Shown piece by piece: positions 17,212 through 26,638 of a stretch of DNA of 64,000 nt (positions within the stretch are counted from its first letter, which is position 1; each line of letters opens with the position of its first letter). The stretch is from CAUPWF01 sp964367905 (lineage in GTDB: Bacteria; Bacillota; Clostridia; Lachnospirales; Lachnospiraceae). The stretch covers positions 1 through 64,000 of the forward strand of contig CAYIZP010000014.1 in assembly GCA_964367905.1 (NCBI GenBank), written 5' to 3'. Position numbers and translations under genes: made by a program. The notes below the pieces were generated by a model. That model saw nothing but the letters and a program-made list of their open reading frames with translations. It made no database searches and had not been told where the DNA came from.

Positions 17212-19110
17212 TTAGAATGTTATACTATCTACCAATTCGAAGGTATCAAAGTCATATTTCTGCAAATCACCACCAGAGGAGGTGTAGAAGTAATCTCCGA
17301 TGTGTAATGCGCGATCTGGTGTAAAGGATAGAGCATCCAGGGTCTCCGCAATGGAGAAACCGTCTTCTTTATCCACGTTGACCAACATGTATCCAGAGAA
17401 GGTTAGGGCGTGTTCTACGTAAAAACCATCATCTTCTGAAACCTCCGTGACTCCATATAGCTCAGCAGGAAATCCTAATAACATCTTTTCTTCATTGTAG
17501 TATACTGCTTTGTGGTCGTACAGCGCTTGGCTATGGCTTGAGAGCTCACCCAAGATAAAGTTATTCCGCTCGATTGGATTGGTAGGGTCGCTTACATCGA
17601 ATAAGGAAAGTTTTAAACCATCTTCAATGACACTGCCATAGTCATCAATAATAGTATTCACACCAATGCCGACCAAAGTATCTTCATCGATTGGGTGCAT
17701 ATACTCAGAGAATCCTGGTATCTTCAGTTCTCCTAGTACTTCCGGATTATATGGGTCTGATAAGTCGATGGCAAAAAGTGGATCTGTTTCCCGGAAGGTA
17801 ACCATGTATCCCATATCGCCCATGAAGCGAACCGAGTAGATTCGTTCACCAGGAGCTAACCCTTCTACATTTCCAACAATCTCTAAGTTCTCATCCAACA
17901 CATATACGTTATTGATGCTATCATATTCTCCCCAGGAAGTAGTTGCAATACGGAAGTATCCATTATGCTCATCCATGGAGAATTGGCTTTCGATATACCC
18001 ATCTACAGAGCCGTTTGCGACAGGGGTTATAGAGGTACCGTCTATGGAGAGTTTTGTAATGGTAACAGTATCATTATAAAATTGCTGGCCAGTAAGGTAC
18101 ATGGTATCTTGTGACATATACAGTTCTTCACCACCACCTAGAAGGGCACGGCTTTTGACTAATTCCATATCACCTAGATCTAGGGCAGTCACAATCGTAT
18201 AGTTGTGTGGATAATCTGTTGGTATAATGCAGATGTCTTCAAGTGGAAGCGTTGTAGACGTCCCATCTTCACCGAAGATTGGCATAACACTATCCGGCGA
18301 GAAGCTATTATATTCTTCGTGCGTGTAATAATGGAGATTCATATGTGATACAACATACACATGACCATCGCTTAGACGACTATTCGTATAGTATCCACTT
18401 GTGTGATATTCTTTTACAAGTTCCATCTCATTCGATTCGTTCATTTCATATATATTCATCCCCGTAAAATCCGTTGCAATATAGTGGTAGTCATTATCAT
18501 AGGAATAATAGGTGTATAATACGACTAAAATTCCTTCGTGGACAAAAATATCTTCTATATAGACTTCATCTGCATCAGCTTCGATAGAAACTTTATCAAT
18601 AACAGTCATTTCTACTGGGTCAATCACGGATACACTGCCCTCCCAGGTTACACGATAGATGTAGTTGCCGTCGGTTTTTATAATATCACCTTCATCTACT
18701 GTAGTGACTTGATTGTTTGTAGTCGAATGAGAATCACTGGAGGTTACAGTTTCTGAAGAGGTGCTCGAACTAGCGTCTGAGGAAGCACCATCTGAGAGGG
18801 GTGCTTCTTCACCGACAGCAACGGATTCCTCCACTAGGCCATCGACATCAGGGTAGTGGTCATCATACTCATTATAAGTATTATAATCAGCTATATAGTC
18901 GAATAGAGCTTCTTCACTTGTAGGCGAACTTAATACATCTTCATCCCCCACAACTTCCTTCACCGCATCAGGGAGTTCGGGGACAACCGTCGGCTCGGGT
19001 GTATTCAGGGCTTGATTTACAGAACCGAACATTGGGACGACATATCCGCATCCACCGAGTGAGAATGCAATTAGTAGGGACAAACAACTCATTTTCCATT
19101 TCTTTTTCAT
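17212..19110 (-). CDS. Secreted beta-propeller lipoprotein
   Basis: The 632-residue protein has a lipoprotein signal (basic start, hydrophobic core, SLGGC with Cys at about residue 21), a Ser/Thr/Glu-rich linker (about residues 30-130), and a C-terminal domain of about 500 residues matching the secreted beta-propeller family (PF09826 type). Repeated strand motifs such as NYIYRVTWEGSVSVIDP and GDMGYMVTFRETDPLFAIDLSDP are the visible evidence. It is thus anchored outside the membrane. The gene lies 94 bp downstream of a gene for a membrane-fused sigma factor on the same strand. A ligand or activity cannot be named. Confidence 0.8.
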   Translation of the reverse strand: MKKKWKMSCLSLLIAFSLGGCGYVVPMFGSVNQALNTPEPTVVPELPDAVKEVVGDEDVLSSPTSEEALFDYIADYNTYNEYDDHYPDVDGLVEESVAVGEEAPLSDGASSDASSSTSSETVTSSDSHSTTNNQVTTVDEGDIIKTDGNYIYRVTWEGSVSVIDPVEMTVIDKVSIEADADEVYIEDIFVHEGILVVLYTYYSYDNDYHYIATDFTGMNIYEMNESNEMELVKEYHTSGYYTNSRLSDGHVYVVSHMNLHYYTHEEYNSFSPDSVMPIFGEDGTSTTLPLEDICIIPTDYPHNYTIVTALDLGDMELVKSRALLGGGEELYMSQDTMYLTGQQFYNDTVTITKLSIDGTSITPVANGSVDGYIESQFSMDEHNGYFRIATTSWGEYDSINNVYVLDENLEIVGNVEGLAPGERIYSVRFMGDMGYMVTFRETDPLFAIDLSDPYNPEVLGELKIPGFSEYMHPIDEDTLVGIGVNTIIDDYGSVIEDGLKLSLFDVSDPTNPIERNNFILGELSSHSQALYDHKAVYYNEEKMLLGFPAELYGVTEVSEDDGFYVEHALTFSGYMLVNVDKEDGFSIAETLDALSFTPDRALHIGDYFYTSSGGDLQKYDFDTFELVDSITF

Positions 19111-19204
19111 AATCTACTACCTCCACTTTTGTATCAATTATTGTTTCTATAATTATAAGACGTTTTTAGATACTTGTTTTGTTGGTAAAAATATAAAAAT
19201 TATG

Positions 19205-20074
19205 TTATTTCTCTTGATTCCAAATTTTGATGGTGAACATGATGCATACAAGCAATATTACACTCAAGATTATTTGGATGAAGTTTAAGTCTAAGTCGCT
19301 TATATCTTCATCTGTAGCATCTTTATCTGTAACATCTTCAGTTGCAATATCCTCTTGAATGGTATTTTCATCTGCTGCAGTACTTTCCTCTGAAGTGGTA
19401 GTACTTTCTTCTGAAGTGGTAGCACTTTCTTCTGAAGCTGTAGCACTTTCCTCCATTATATCTAAGCTAGATTCAACTTCGTAATTAGGTGGTATTTCTA
19501 TGTATAGCGTAAGACTAAATAATGAGATTGTCAATACCAAGATTAGGGAAGCTAGGGAAACCAATGCAACACGTAACTGTTTGATAGAGGTGTTGTATAG
19601 CCATTGGACGGTTCCTATAGGCTTATTAAGTGCTTTTGCAATTTCCTTGTGGCTTAGGCCGCCTAATACTTTAAGAGTAACGATTTGTTTTTGCTTCTCA
19701 TTTAATCCATCGATGAGAGAATAGTAGGTGTCCATATCTACAAAATCAGAGATGTCTTTATCGATGATAGGAATTTCAGGCATATCATCGATTGAGATAT
19801 TACGTCTTTCTCTTCGCAGAAGGCTGTAGCATTCATTTTGAATTACCTTATAAAGCCAACTAAGCTCCCCCGTTTTGGGGAAGCTTTCTCGTTTTAATTT
19901 TATTAATTTTAGCATGACTTCTTGAACCACTTCTTTACTATCTTCCTCATTTGACAGGATGGAAAAAGCAGTACTGAATAGAAATCTATAATGGTGAGTA
20001 TATAATAATTCAATCCCATAGTTATCACCATTTTTAATCAAATCAAATATTGTTGACATTTCTATTTTATTCAT
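19205..20074 (-). CDS. ECF-like sigma factor fused to two membrane segments
   Basis: The 289-residue protein starts with sigma region 2 (about residues 10-90, YTHHYRFLFSTAFSIL, then SWLYKVIQNECYSLLRRERR) and sigma region 4 (about 118-167, with the helix-turn-helix LSHKEIAKALNKPIGTVQWL). A membrane helix (169-192), an acidic Ser/Thr segment with four SEES-type repeats (about 205-263) and a second helix (264-284) follow. The sigma domains should face the cytoplasm and the repeat segment the outside. Usually such sensing is done by a separate anti-sigma factor. It begins 9 bp after htpG on the same strand, so read-through from the CIRCE-linked promoter is possible, and precedes the beta-propeller lipoprotein gene. 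Confidence 0.82.
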   Translation of the reverse strand: MNKIEMSTIFDLIKNGDNYGIELLYTHHYRFLFSTAFSILSNEEDSKEVVQEVMLKLIKLKRESFPKTGELSWLYKVIQNECYSLLRRERRNISIDDMPEIPIIDKDISDFVDMDTYYSLIDGLNEKQKQIVTLKVLGGLSHKEIAKALNKPIGTVQWLYNTSIKQLRVALVSLASLILVLTISLFSLTLYIEIPPNYEVESSLDIMEESATASEESATTSEESTTTSEESTAADENTIQEDIATEDVTDKDATDEDISDLDLNFIQIILSVILLVCIMFTIKIWNQEK

Positions 20075-20082
20075 AGGATACC

Positions 20083-22149
20083 CTATACTAATCTCATCAT
20101 GATTTCATTGCTGCGTGCGATGAAGTTTGTCATTGCATCAGCATCTAAAGGCTTGTTCGATAACAATGCTAGATCATAAAGTTGTTTACAAATCAACTCT
20201 GTAGTTTCTCCTTCGTTATTATCAAGGATGTATTGAACTAATTTATGGTTAGCATTTAGAACCAATGTATAGTCATCTCCACCAAACATGCTTGGATCCA
20301 TACCCATCATGGCATATTGTTTCATCATCTCCTGCATACGGCGAGATTGCTCTGAAGAAGTAAGCATAGCAGCTACATTCGCAGCCTTTAGTTTTTCAAC
20401 TTTTACAGTTACTTTTTCTTTGTTTAATGCTTTTTTAAATACTTCTGTAAGACCAGTAGATTTTTCTTCTAAGTCTTTTACATCATCTTCACTAGATTCT
20501 TCTTTGAAGGTATCTGTAAGGTCACCGTCAATACGCTCGAATTTGATGGTATCGTTACGTTGCTCTAATTGGGAGATGAATGGAGTATCAATGTTGTGTG
20601 TTAAGATTACCGCATCCATTTCTTCTTCACGGAACATGTTGATGTATTGACTCTGCTGTTGTTCGTCTGTTACGTAGAACACGGTTGTTTTTTCAGGTTC
20701 TTTTGATGCATCATCTGTAGAGGATTCAACAACTTCATCTGTATTTTCTTCTGGTGCTTCAAGGGAACCGCCATTTTTTGCTATATAATCTTTTAATGTA
20801 AGATACTCATGATCTAGATTCTTAAATAGAATGTAATCATTCATCTTGTCGCAGAATTTATCATCCTTTAGGCAACCAAATTTAATAAATGGGCTGATGT
20901 CATCCCAGTAACTTTCATAAGCTTCTCTATCTGTCTTACACATTCCTGATAATTTATCTGCAACCTTCTTCGAGATATAATCTGAAATCTTAGTAACAAA
21001 TCCATCGTTTTGAAGTGCACTACGTGATACATTTAGTGGCAAGTCTGGGCAGTCGATGACACCTTTTAGAAGAAGTAGGTACTCAGGGATAACTTCCTTG
21101 ATGTTGTCGGCGATAAATACTTGGTTGTTATATAGTTTAATCTTTCCTTCGATTGATTCATATTCAGTGTTAATCTTAGGGAAGTAAAGAATTCCTTTTA
21201 GATTAAATGGATAGTCCATGTTTAGGTGGATCCAGAATAAAGGTTCTTTGTAATCCATGAAGACTTTGCGGTAGAATTCGATATAGTCTTCTTTGCTGCA
21301 TTCATTTGGATGTTTTGTCCATAGAGGAGCTGTATCGCTTATGGAAACAGGGCGTTTGTTGATCTTTACTTTATCAACAGCAGGAGAAACTTCAACCATT
21401 TTCTTCTCGCCATCTTCGCTTTCTTCCTCTTCAAATTTTGCCTCCTCATGAATACGTTCCACTACGACATCTTCATCATGAAGTTCTGATTCTAAGATTG
21501 TTTCATATTCTTGTTCTGCATTCTCTTTATCCAAGAAGATTTCCACTGGCATAAATGAACAGTACTTGCTGATAACTTCTTTTGCGCGGTATTCATTTGC
21601 AAATTCTAAGCTATCTTCATTTAAGAATAGTGTGATTTCTGTTCCAACTGTTGTCTTTGTTCCTTCTTCAATCTCATATTCTGTTCCACCATCACAGTTC
21701 CAGTGTACAGCTGTAGCACCATCTTTGTAAGATAAGGTGTCGATTGTAACATGTTCCGCTACCATGAACGCAGAGTAGAATCCTAGACCGAAATGTCCGA
21801 TGATTTGGTCTTCGTTTGTTTTATCTTTATATTTCTCCAAGAAGTCTGTAGCTCCTGAAAAAGCAATTTGAGTAATATATTCTTCCACTTCATCGGCAGT
21901 CATCCCTAGACCAGTATCGATGAATTTTAGAGTTTTCTCCTCTGGATTCACGAATATTTGAATCTTAGATTTGTAGTCGTCAGAGAATTCGTATTCACCC
22001 ATCATCTCTAGTTTTTTCAATTTTGTAATTGCATCACAACCATTTGAGATTAACTCTCGAAAGAAAATATCATGGTCTGAATACATCCATTTCTTTATAA
22101 TAGGAAAAATATTTTCACTGTTAATTGATAGATTTCCACGTTTTGACAT
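20083..22149 (-). CDS. htpG: Molecular chaperone HtpG (Hsp90)
   Basis: The 688-residue protein has the Hsp90 order: N-terminal ATPase (FFRELISNGCDA, DTGLGMT, GHFGLGFYSAFMVA), middle domain (PLFWIHLNMDYPFNLKGILYFP, PEYLLLLKGVIDCPDLPLNVSR) and a C-terminal dimerisation part. ATG at 22149 is preferred over the GTG at 22161, which would leave no spacing behind the AAAGGAG site. HtpG is a cytoplasmic ATP-dependent chaperone. A sigma-A promoter and, above it, a perfect CIRCE element suggest heat-shock control by HrcA. Confidence 0.96.
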   Translation of the reverse strand: MSKRGNLSINSENIFPIIKKWMYSDHDIFFRELISNGCDAITKLKKLEMMGEYEFSDDYKSKIQIFVNPEEKTLKFIDTGLGMTADEVEEYITQIAFSGATDFLEKYKDKTNEDQIIGHFGLGFYSAFMVAEHVTIDTLSYKDGATAVHWNCDGGTEYEIEEGTKTTVGTEITLFLNEDSLEFANEYRAKEVISKYCSFMPVEIFLDKENAEQEYETILESELHDEDVVVERIHEEAKFEEEESEDGEKKMVEVSPAVDKVKINKRPVSISDTAPLWTKHPNECSKEDYIEFYRKVFMDYKEPLFWIHLNMDYPFNLKGILYFPKINTEYESIEGKIKLYNNQVFIADNIKEVIPEYLLLLKGVIDCPDLPLNVSRSALQNDGFVTKISDYISKKVADKLSGMCKTDREAYESYWDDISPFIKFGCLKDDKFCDKMNDYILFKNLDHEYLTLKDYIAKNGGSLEAPEENTDEVVESSTDDASKEPEKTTVFYVTDEQQQSQYINMFREEEMDAVILTHNIDTPFISQLEQRNDTIKFERIDGDLTDTFKEESSEDDVKDLEEKSTGLTEVFKKALNKEKVTVKVEKLKAANVAAMLTSSEQSRRMQEMMKQYAMMGMDPSMFGGDDYTLVLNANHKLVQYILDNNEGETTELICKQLYDLALLSNKPLDADAMTNFIARSNEIMMRLV

Positions 22150-22192
22150 AATAATAAACACTCCTTTTATTTGATTTTTTTATCTAGATAAC

Positions 22193-22221
22193 ATTGTAAT
22201 ACGAGAAAAAGCAAATGTCAA
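22193..22221 (-). promoter_or_regulatory. Sigma-A promoter of htpG
   Basis: Read on the minus strand, TTGACA (22221-22216) and TACAAT (22198-22193) are 17 bases apart, directed at htpG. The CIRCE lies 7 bp upstream of the -35 box. Confidence 0.82.
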
Positions 22222-22228
22222 GAAAAAG

Positions 22229-22255
22229 TTAGCACTCTTATCAAAAGAGTGCTAA
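22229..22255 (-). promoter_or_regulatory. CIRCE element (HrcA operator)
   Basis: TTAGCACTC, nine bases, GAGTGCTAA: the exact CIRCE consensus. It lies upstream of the htpG -35 box, not over the transcription start as usual, and 5 bp after the stop of the DUF5721 gene. It could also act as that gene's terminator hairpin. Confidence 0.93.
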
Positions 22256-22259
22256 CAAA

Positions 22260-22763
22260 TTATAATTCTTCAAATATTAACCCGTTTTGTTTTAGGAAAC
22301 TCTTTACTAATTTATCCCATGTGATGTCTAGAGATTTGTCGAGGGTAAAGGTATTCATGGAAGTGCCAGTAGTGCAGTGCAGCATGTTGTTTTCAAATTG
22401 AAAATTCATATACATGCCTTGAACATCTTCGCGTTTAAATTGGGGAAGCTCCTGCTCTAATGTACGAGTGATGTTAATGCTTGAAAGGGCAAAGATAAAC
22501 TTAAAATATAGCGGAGTATGCTTGCCTTTGATTAATTGATAACAGTGTTCACGAAATTCTTGCCACTTGGAGTAGGCATCCGTAGTTTGAGTGGCTTCCT
22601 CATCCGCAGCTTGTGTGTAGTAGTCTCGTTGGATATAGCCGTCGAAGGTGAACTTTCCAAAGGTGGTGAGACTTCCCTCTATGAATAAAAAATTATCAAA
22701 TGTTTCTGAGAGTAATAACTTCTGCATGCATTCTTTTACTTCTGTAAGCTGTAGTGAGATCAT
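22260..22763 (-). CDS. DUF5721-family protein
   Basis: The 167-residue cytoplasmic protein has no signal or membrane segment. Blocks KLLLSETFDNFLFIEGSLTT, LIKGKHTPLYFKF and MLHCTTGTSMNTFTLDKSLD match the DUF5721 proteins I know from Lachnospiraceae. I chose the ATG at 22763 from family alignment; an ATG at 22778 is also possible. Function is unknown. It lies upstream of htpG with the CIRCE between them. Confidence 0.75.
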   Translation of the reverse strand: MISLQLTEVKECMQKLLLSETFDNFLFIEGSLTTFGKFTFDGYIQRDYYTQAADEEATQTTDAYSKWQEFREHCYQLIKGKHTPLYFKFIFALSSINITRTLEQELPQFKREDVQGMYMNFQFENNMLHCTTGTSMNTFTLDKSLDITWDKLVKSFLKQNGLIFEEL

Positions 22764-22932
22764 AGTATAGATAACCATTCCTTTCTCAAAAATTGGCAAC
22801 TTTGAATCATAAATTCTGTTATCATTATAGGTGGTTCACACTTTAAAGTAAAGCAAGTCTTTACAAATTCATCAAAGGTTTTTATAATCAAAGGGAGTAG
22901 GATGGATCGAGAGTAATATATAAGGAGTCGAG

Positions 22933-23661
22933 ATGATAAGATTAAATAAATATTTGAGCGAAGCAGGGCTTTGTTCCAGACGTGAAGCAGATAAATGGAT
23001 TACAAGTGGGAGAGTCACGGTTGACGGCAAGATAGCAACTCCTGGAACTATGGTGGAAGAGGGGCAGACTGTTAAGGTGGGGAAGAAGGTTATTGGCAAC
23101 AAAAACAAGAAAGTTGTGTTGTTAGTGAATAAACCTGTAGGGGTCATATGTACGGAGGATATGAGGGAAAAACATAATATCATTCGGTTCTTAAAATACC
23201 CAACTAGAGTGACGTATGCAGGAAGGTTGGACAAGGATTCGGAAGGATTGTTAATCATGACCAACGATGGGGAATTGATTCAGGAGATTATGCGTGCAAA
23301 AAACGAACATGAGAAGGAATATAGAGTTACAGTCCACAAGGAGATTACAGATGAGTTTATAAATCAAATGTCATCTGGAGTTCGCATTACAAAGACAGAG
23401 AAGGGGAAATTGATTCTTGATGAGGTGACAAGACCGTGCAAGGTTGAAAAAATTGGAAAATATACCTTCTCTATTATCCTCACCCAAGGTCTGAATCGAC
23501 AGATTCGCAGAATGTGTGAGACTTTAAATTATAAGGTAACACAATTAAAACGGATGAGAATTATGAATTTGGAGTTGGGACATCTGAAGTCGGGTGAATA
23601 TCGCGAGGCGACAGATGAGGAGTTAACTCTACTTCGAAACAGTATTAGTGTTTCGAAGTAG
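22933..23661 (+). CDS. rluF: 23S rRNA pseudouridine synthase, RluF/RluB family
   Basis: The 242-residue protein has an S4 RNA-binding domain (residues 1-60, RLNKYLSEAGLCSRREADKW) and a RsuA-type catalytic domain with AGRLDKDSEGLLIMTNDG containing the catalytic Asp, and LNRQIRRMC. It isomerises a uridine in 23S rRNA. The motif spacing favours RluF over RsuA or RluB, but this is not certain. Start ATG at 22933 follows AAGGAG. It is transcribed away from the DUF5721 gene and converges with the cyclase gene. Confidence 0.88.
   Translation: MIRLNKYLSEAGLCSRREADKWITSGRVTVDGKIATPGTMVEEGQTVKVGKKVIGNKNKKVVLLVNKPVGVICTEDMREKHNIIRFLKYPTRVTYAGRLDKDSEGLLIMTNDGELIQEIMRAKNEHEKEYRVTVHKEITDEFINQMSSGVRITKTEKGKLILDEVTRPCKVEKIGKYTFSIILTQGLNRQIRRMCETLNYKVTQLKRMRIMNLELGHLKSGEYREATDEELTLLRNSISVSK
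23629..23661 (+). terminator. 12-bp stem-loop at the end of rluF
   Basis: CTACTTCGAAAC (23629-23640) pairs perfectly with GTTTCGAAGTAG (23650-23661) around a 9-base loop. The second arm contains the rluF stop codon. No T-run follows, so it may block read-through or protect the transcript end between the convergent genes. Confidence 0.55.
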
Positions 23662-23671
23662 ATCATAGGTT

Positions 23672-25501
23672 TTAACGGAGTAGGTTTTCAACGGAATAGA
23701 TTTCAACTTTTTGGGTTTTTCCTTTTAGGATGATGTCTTCTTCTACTTTTGAGAATGCTACTTCGTCTTTTAATTTGTCATAGACGGTACCACTTACAAG
23801 AATGCAGCCACGTTTTGCGTTGGATTCTAGTCGTGCGGCAATATTGACCGTATCACCAATTGCGGTGTAGTCCATTCGGTTTTGTGAACCAAAATTACCA
23901 ACGACAGCAGACCCATAATTGATTCCAACACCAATACCTACTTTATAACTATAGTTTTCAAAAAGTTCTTTTTCTAGAATCGCTCCTTTTTCTATAATTT
24001 CTAAACTGCATTTTACTGCCTTTAGGGTACCTTCTTCGTCTTCTAGAGGAGCTCCCCAAAATGCCATAGTACAATCACCCATGTATTTATCCAAGGTTCC
24101 ACCATATTTGAAGATACATTCACTCATCATACTTAGATATCTGTTTAATATTGCGGCAACAGTATCGGCAGGCAGTATCTCAGAGAGAGGAGTAAATCCT
24201 CTGATATCAGCAAAAACAACAGCAATTTCCGTTAATTTTCCACCTAGTCTCGGATCCAATGCTTCACTTTCCAAGATCTTCGATACCAGTTGAGGTGCAA
24301 CATATCTACGAAAGGCAGTTGTGATTCTATTTTTTTCCATTGAGGATTTGAAATAATTAAAGGCAACGGAAATAATATAGGCGATTGTAAGAGCAGTAAC
24401 TACGTAGAAAATATAAAATACGTACCCTAGGTTCCATGCAATAATACAAAAACTAACCCACAGGGCACAAGAGATAATCCACGTAATTGTTAAATGTAGT
24501 ATTTTCTTTTCATAGAAGTATAGTAATGCGAAGAAAGTAATAATAAATAAGAGCATATATTGAGGGGATTCTAGAATCTCTGTTTTTAGATTACCGTTTA
24601 TTAATGCAGCAAGGGCATTTGCTTGGTATTCGACCCCAAACATTTTGCTTGATTGATCGATGGCGGTAAGATATTCATCATTCATACCTAAAGCATATGG
24701 TCCTATTAGAACAATCTTTCCTGTGAACAAATCAGGGTCTAGCTTCCCTTCGATTAGGTCAACAACGGAATAACCGTCATCATAGGAACCAGGATAAGAA
24801 GTAAAGGGGAGGTACCAACGCCCTCTAGTGTCTGTATGTGGTTGATGTGTGCTCTCTTCTCCAAGATAATCCATATATTCATTGTAAATTGTTTCGTTAA
24901 AGGATGGAAATGTCTGTCCATCTGATAGAATGACTTCTCCTAAAACATGGCGTAAGATACCATCACTGTCAAGCATGGCATTTAGGTGCCCAGAAACAGA
25001 TACTTGCTTTAGAGCATCGAAGGGTTCTTCTACATCTAAGACTGCGAAGTCACTCATATAAAATGACCCATCATCTAAAGTTACTAACTCGGAGCCAAAC
25101 GTTATACTTGTGGCAGTTACTACATTTTCACCATTTTTTACGGCATTTACTAGTGCTTGATCCTCAGCAAGTTCACTTTCAGTTGAATATAAGGCATCAA
25201 TACCGATTACAGCAGGCTTATTATTATTATCAGCATTTAGTTGATTAATGGCATCTGCAATGATATTTCGAGACCAGGGCATTTGTCCATAGGCATTGAG
25301 AGATTTTTCATCCATCCCTATTATGACGATTTCTGAATTTGGAGAACTGTGGTTTTGGTATACTTCATCCGAAATTCGATTGGCGGTTGCCATGAAAACA
25401 TCTAGGAGTAGGAGTAGGCAAATTAGTATTGTTGTAATTAAGGAAAAGGCAATTCTCGAAAAAATTACCTTTTTAAAATTCATAATATTCTTAATCTTCA
25501 T
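23672..25501 (-). CDS. CHASE2-domain class III adenylate/guanylate cyclase
   Basis: The 609-residue protein has an N-terminal membrane helix, an extracellular CHASE2 sensor (about residues 40-330, VIIGMDEKSLNAYGQMPW, then AVIGIDALY), two or three membrane helices (about 330-400) and a C-terminal class III cyclase domain. Both metal-binding Asp residues are present (FADIRGFTPL and YMGDCTMAFWG), as is the transition-state Arg (NIAARLE), so it should be active. The Lys in LDKYMGD fits ATP. The start is uncertain: the ATG at 25501 overlaps the end of the FecR gene, and an ATG at 25483 is also possible. It probably makes cAMP in response to an external signal. Confidence 0.88.
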   Translation of the reverse strand: MKIKNIMNFKKVIFSRIAFSLITTILICLLLLLDVFMATANRISDEVYQNHSSPNSEIVIIGMDEKSLNAYGQMPWSRNIIADAINQLNADNNNKPAVIGIDALYSTESELAEDQALVNAVKNGENVVTATSITFGSELVTLDDGSFYMSDFAVLDVEEPFDALKQVSVSGHLNAMLDSDGILRHVLGEVILSDGQTFPSFNETIYNEYMDYLGEESTHQPHTDTRGRWYLPFTSYPGSYDDGYSVVDLIEGKLDPDLFTGKIVLIGPYALGMNDEYLTAIDQSSKMFGVEYQANALAALINGNLKTEILESPQYMLLFIITFFALLYFYEKKILHLTITWIISCALWVSFCIIAWNLGYVFYIFYVVTALTIAYIISVAFNYFKSSMEKNRITTAFRRYVAPQLVSKILESEALDPRLGGKLTEIAVVFADIRGFTPLSEILPADTVAAILNRYLSMMSECIFKYGGTLDKYMGDCTMAFWGAPLEDEEGTLKAVKCSLEIIEKGAILEKELFENYSYKVGIGVGINYGSAVVGNFGSQNRMDYTAIGDTVNIAARLESNAKRGCILVSGTVYDKLKDEVAFSKVEEDIILKGKTQKVEIYSVENLLR

Positions 25502-26567
25502 CATCATCATCGTCATCATCTTCTTCAGCAGAATTATCGTCATTGTCATCGTCATCATTGTCTGCTGGCGCAGGTGCTGGTTGTGGGGTAGGTTCTGGAG
25601 CAGGAGCTATATTAGCTTCATCATCATTATCAGTTTGGTCATCGGAGTTATCATCAGAATCATTATCATCATCAGAATCATTATCATCATCAGAATCATC
25701 ATCCGAATTATCACTTGAATCATCGTCATTATCATCGTCAGGATCGTCATCAGCAGCAGAACCATCGTCAGAATCATCATCGTCAGAATCATTATCGTCA
25801 TCATCATCGTCATCAGAATCATCGTCGTCCGAAAGTTTCAATATGCTATTCAAATTAGAATTACCATTTTGTCTGATTTCTTCATCCAAATCATCTTCAT
25901 CCATAATTGCATTTCTAGCAAAGTCAGATATATCATCATCAGATGTCTCTGAGATTGTGATTGCATCATTTTCTAAAACAGCAGTATAACCAGCTGTTAC
26001 CGAATTTTCATCAGGCTGTGAGGTATTATTACCAAGTGCTCGAACAGCAACTTCACCTGTGAAGATTGTAGTTTTGCTGGGAATTTCTTCAGAATGTTCG
26101 TTGGCTTGAATAAGACCTGAAGTACCACGAATTCCTGTAATCATATTGGAAGTCTGTATATTCATGGTTTCATCATCCCCAAGGGGAGTGGTCACATTGA
26201 AGAAGAGATTACCATCTACTAGAGTGATTAATAGGTTTTTACCATCGTTCATGATGATAGAACTAGATGACATATCTAATTTGATTGCTTTGCTATCATC
26301 AAGACTGATATAGGCGGAAGAAGCATCGGCTGTGCTGACTTCGTATCCACTCTGCAATTTCATTCCTTCAAATGGTTCAATGGTTGCACCATCGGTATTT
26401 TTTATTGTAACAGTTCCTTCGAATTTCTCGAGACGCATAATGTCAGCACTTGCACTTTCTATCTCCTCATTTATTTGAGCTTCTTCTTGGTTAGAACAAG
26501 CAGTAATAAGCAAAAGTGTTAAGGATATAATTAAGAGCGCTGGGATTTTTGATTTAAAAACTTTCAT
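25491..26567 (-). CDS. FecR-domain lipoprotein with a very long Asp/Ser tail
   Basis: The 358-residue protein has a lipoprotein signal (LLLITAC, Cys about 24), a FecR domain (about residues 45-205, with VTAGYTAVL) and a C-terminal tail of about 110 residues made mostly of Asp, Ser and Asn, broken by a Pro/Ala patch (PAPEPTPQPAPAPAD). FecR domains otherwise act in surface signalling to sigma factors. The polyacidic tail could bind cations such as calcium; that is inference. The last codons overlap the start of the cyclase gene, so the two proteins are probably made together. Confidence 0.8.
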   Translation of the reverse strand: MKVFKSKIPALLIISLTLLLITACSNQEEAQINEEIESASADIMRLEKFEGTVTIKNTDGATIEPFEGMKLQSGYEVSTADASSAYISLDDSKAIKLDMSSSSIIMNDGKNLLITLVDGNLFFNVTTPLGDDETMNIQTSNMITGIRGTSGLIQANEHSEEIPSKTTIFTGEVAVRALGNNTSQPDENSVTAGYTAVLENDAITISETSDDDISDFARNAIMDEDDLDEEIRQNGNSNLNSILKLSDDDDSDDDDDDDNDSDDDDSDDGSAADDDPDDDNDDDSSDNSDDDSDDDNDSDDDNDSDDNSDDQTDNDDEANIAPAPEPTPQPAPAPADNDDDDNDDNSAEEDDDDDDDED

Positions 26568-26638
26568 AATTGATTTACTCTTTTCTTTCTAATTTTTAGA
26601 TTAATTGGTGTACGTTTGTTAATATCTAGAGTTAGACA

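Noticed and set aside
25607..25822. Met/Thr/Leu-rich minus-strand frame inside the FecR gene
   Set aside because: Another frame of the same low-complexity tract; no start signal and no protein-like pattern.
25543..25989. Long Ser-rich plus-strand frame opposite the FecR gene
   Set aside because: It is the complement of the GAT-rich Asp tail; composition explains the lack of stops.
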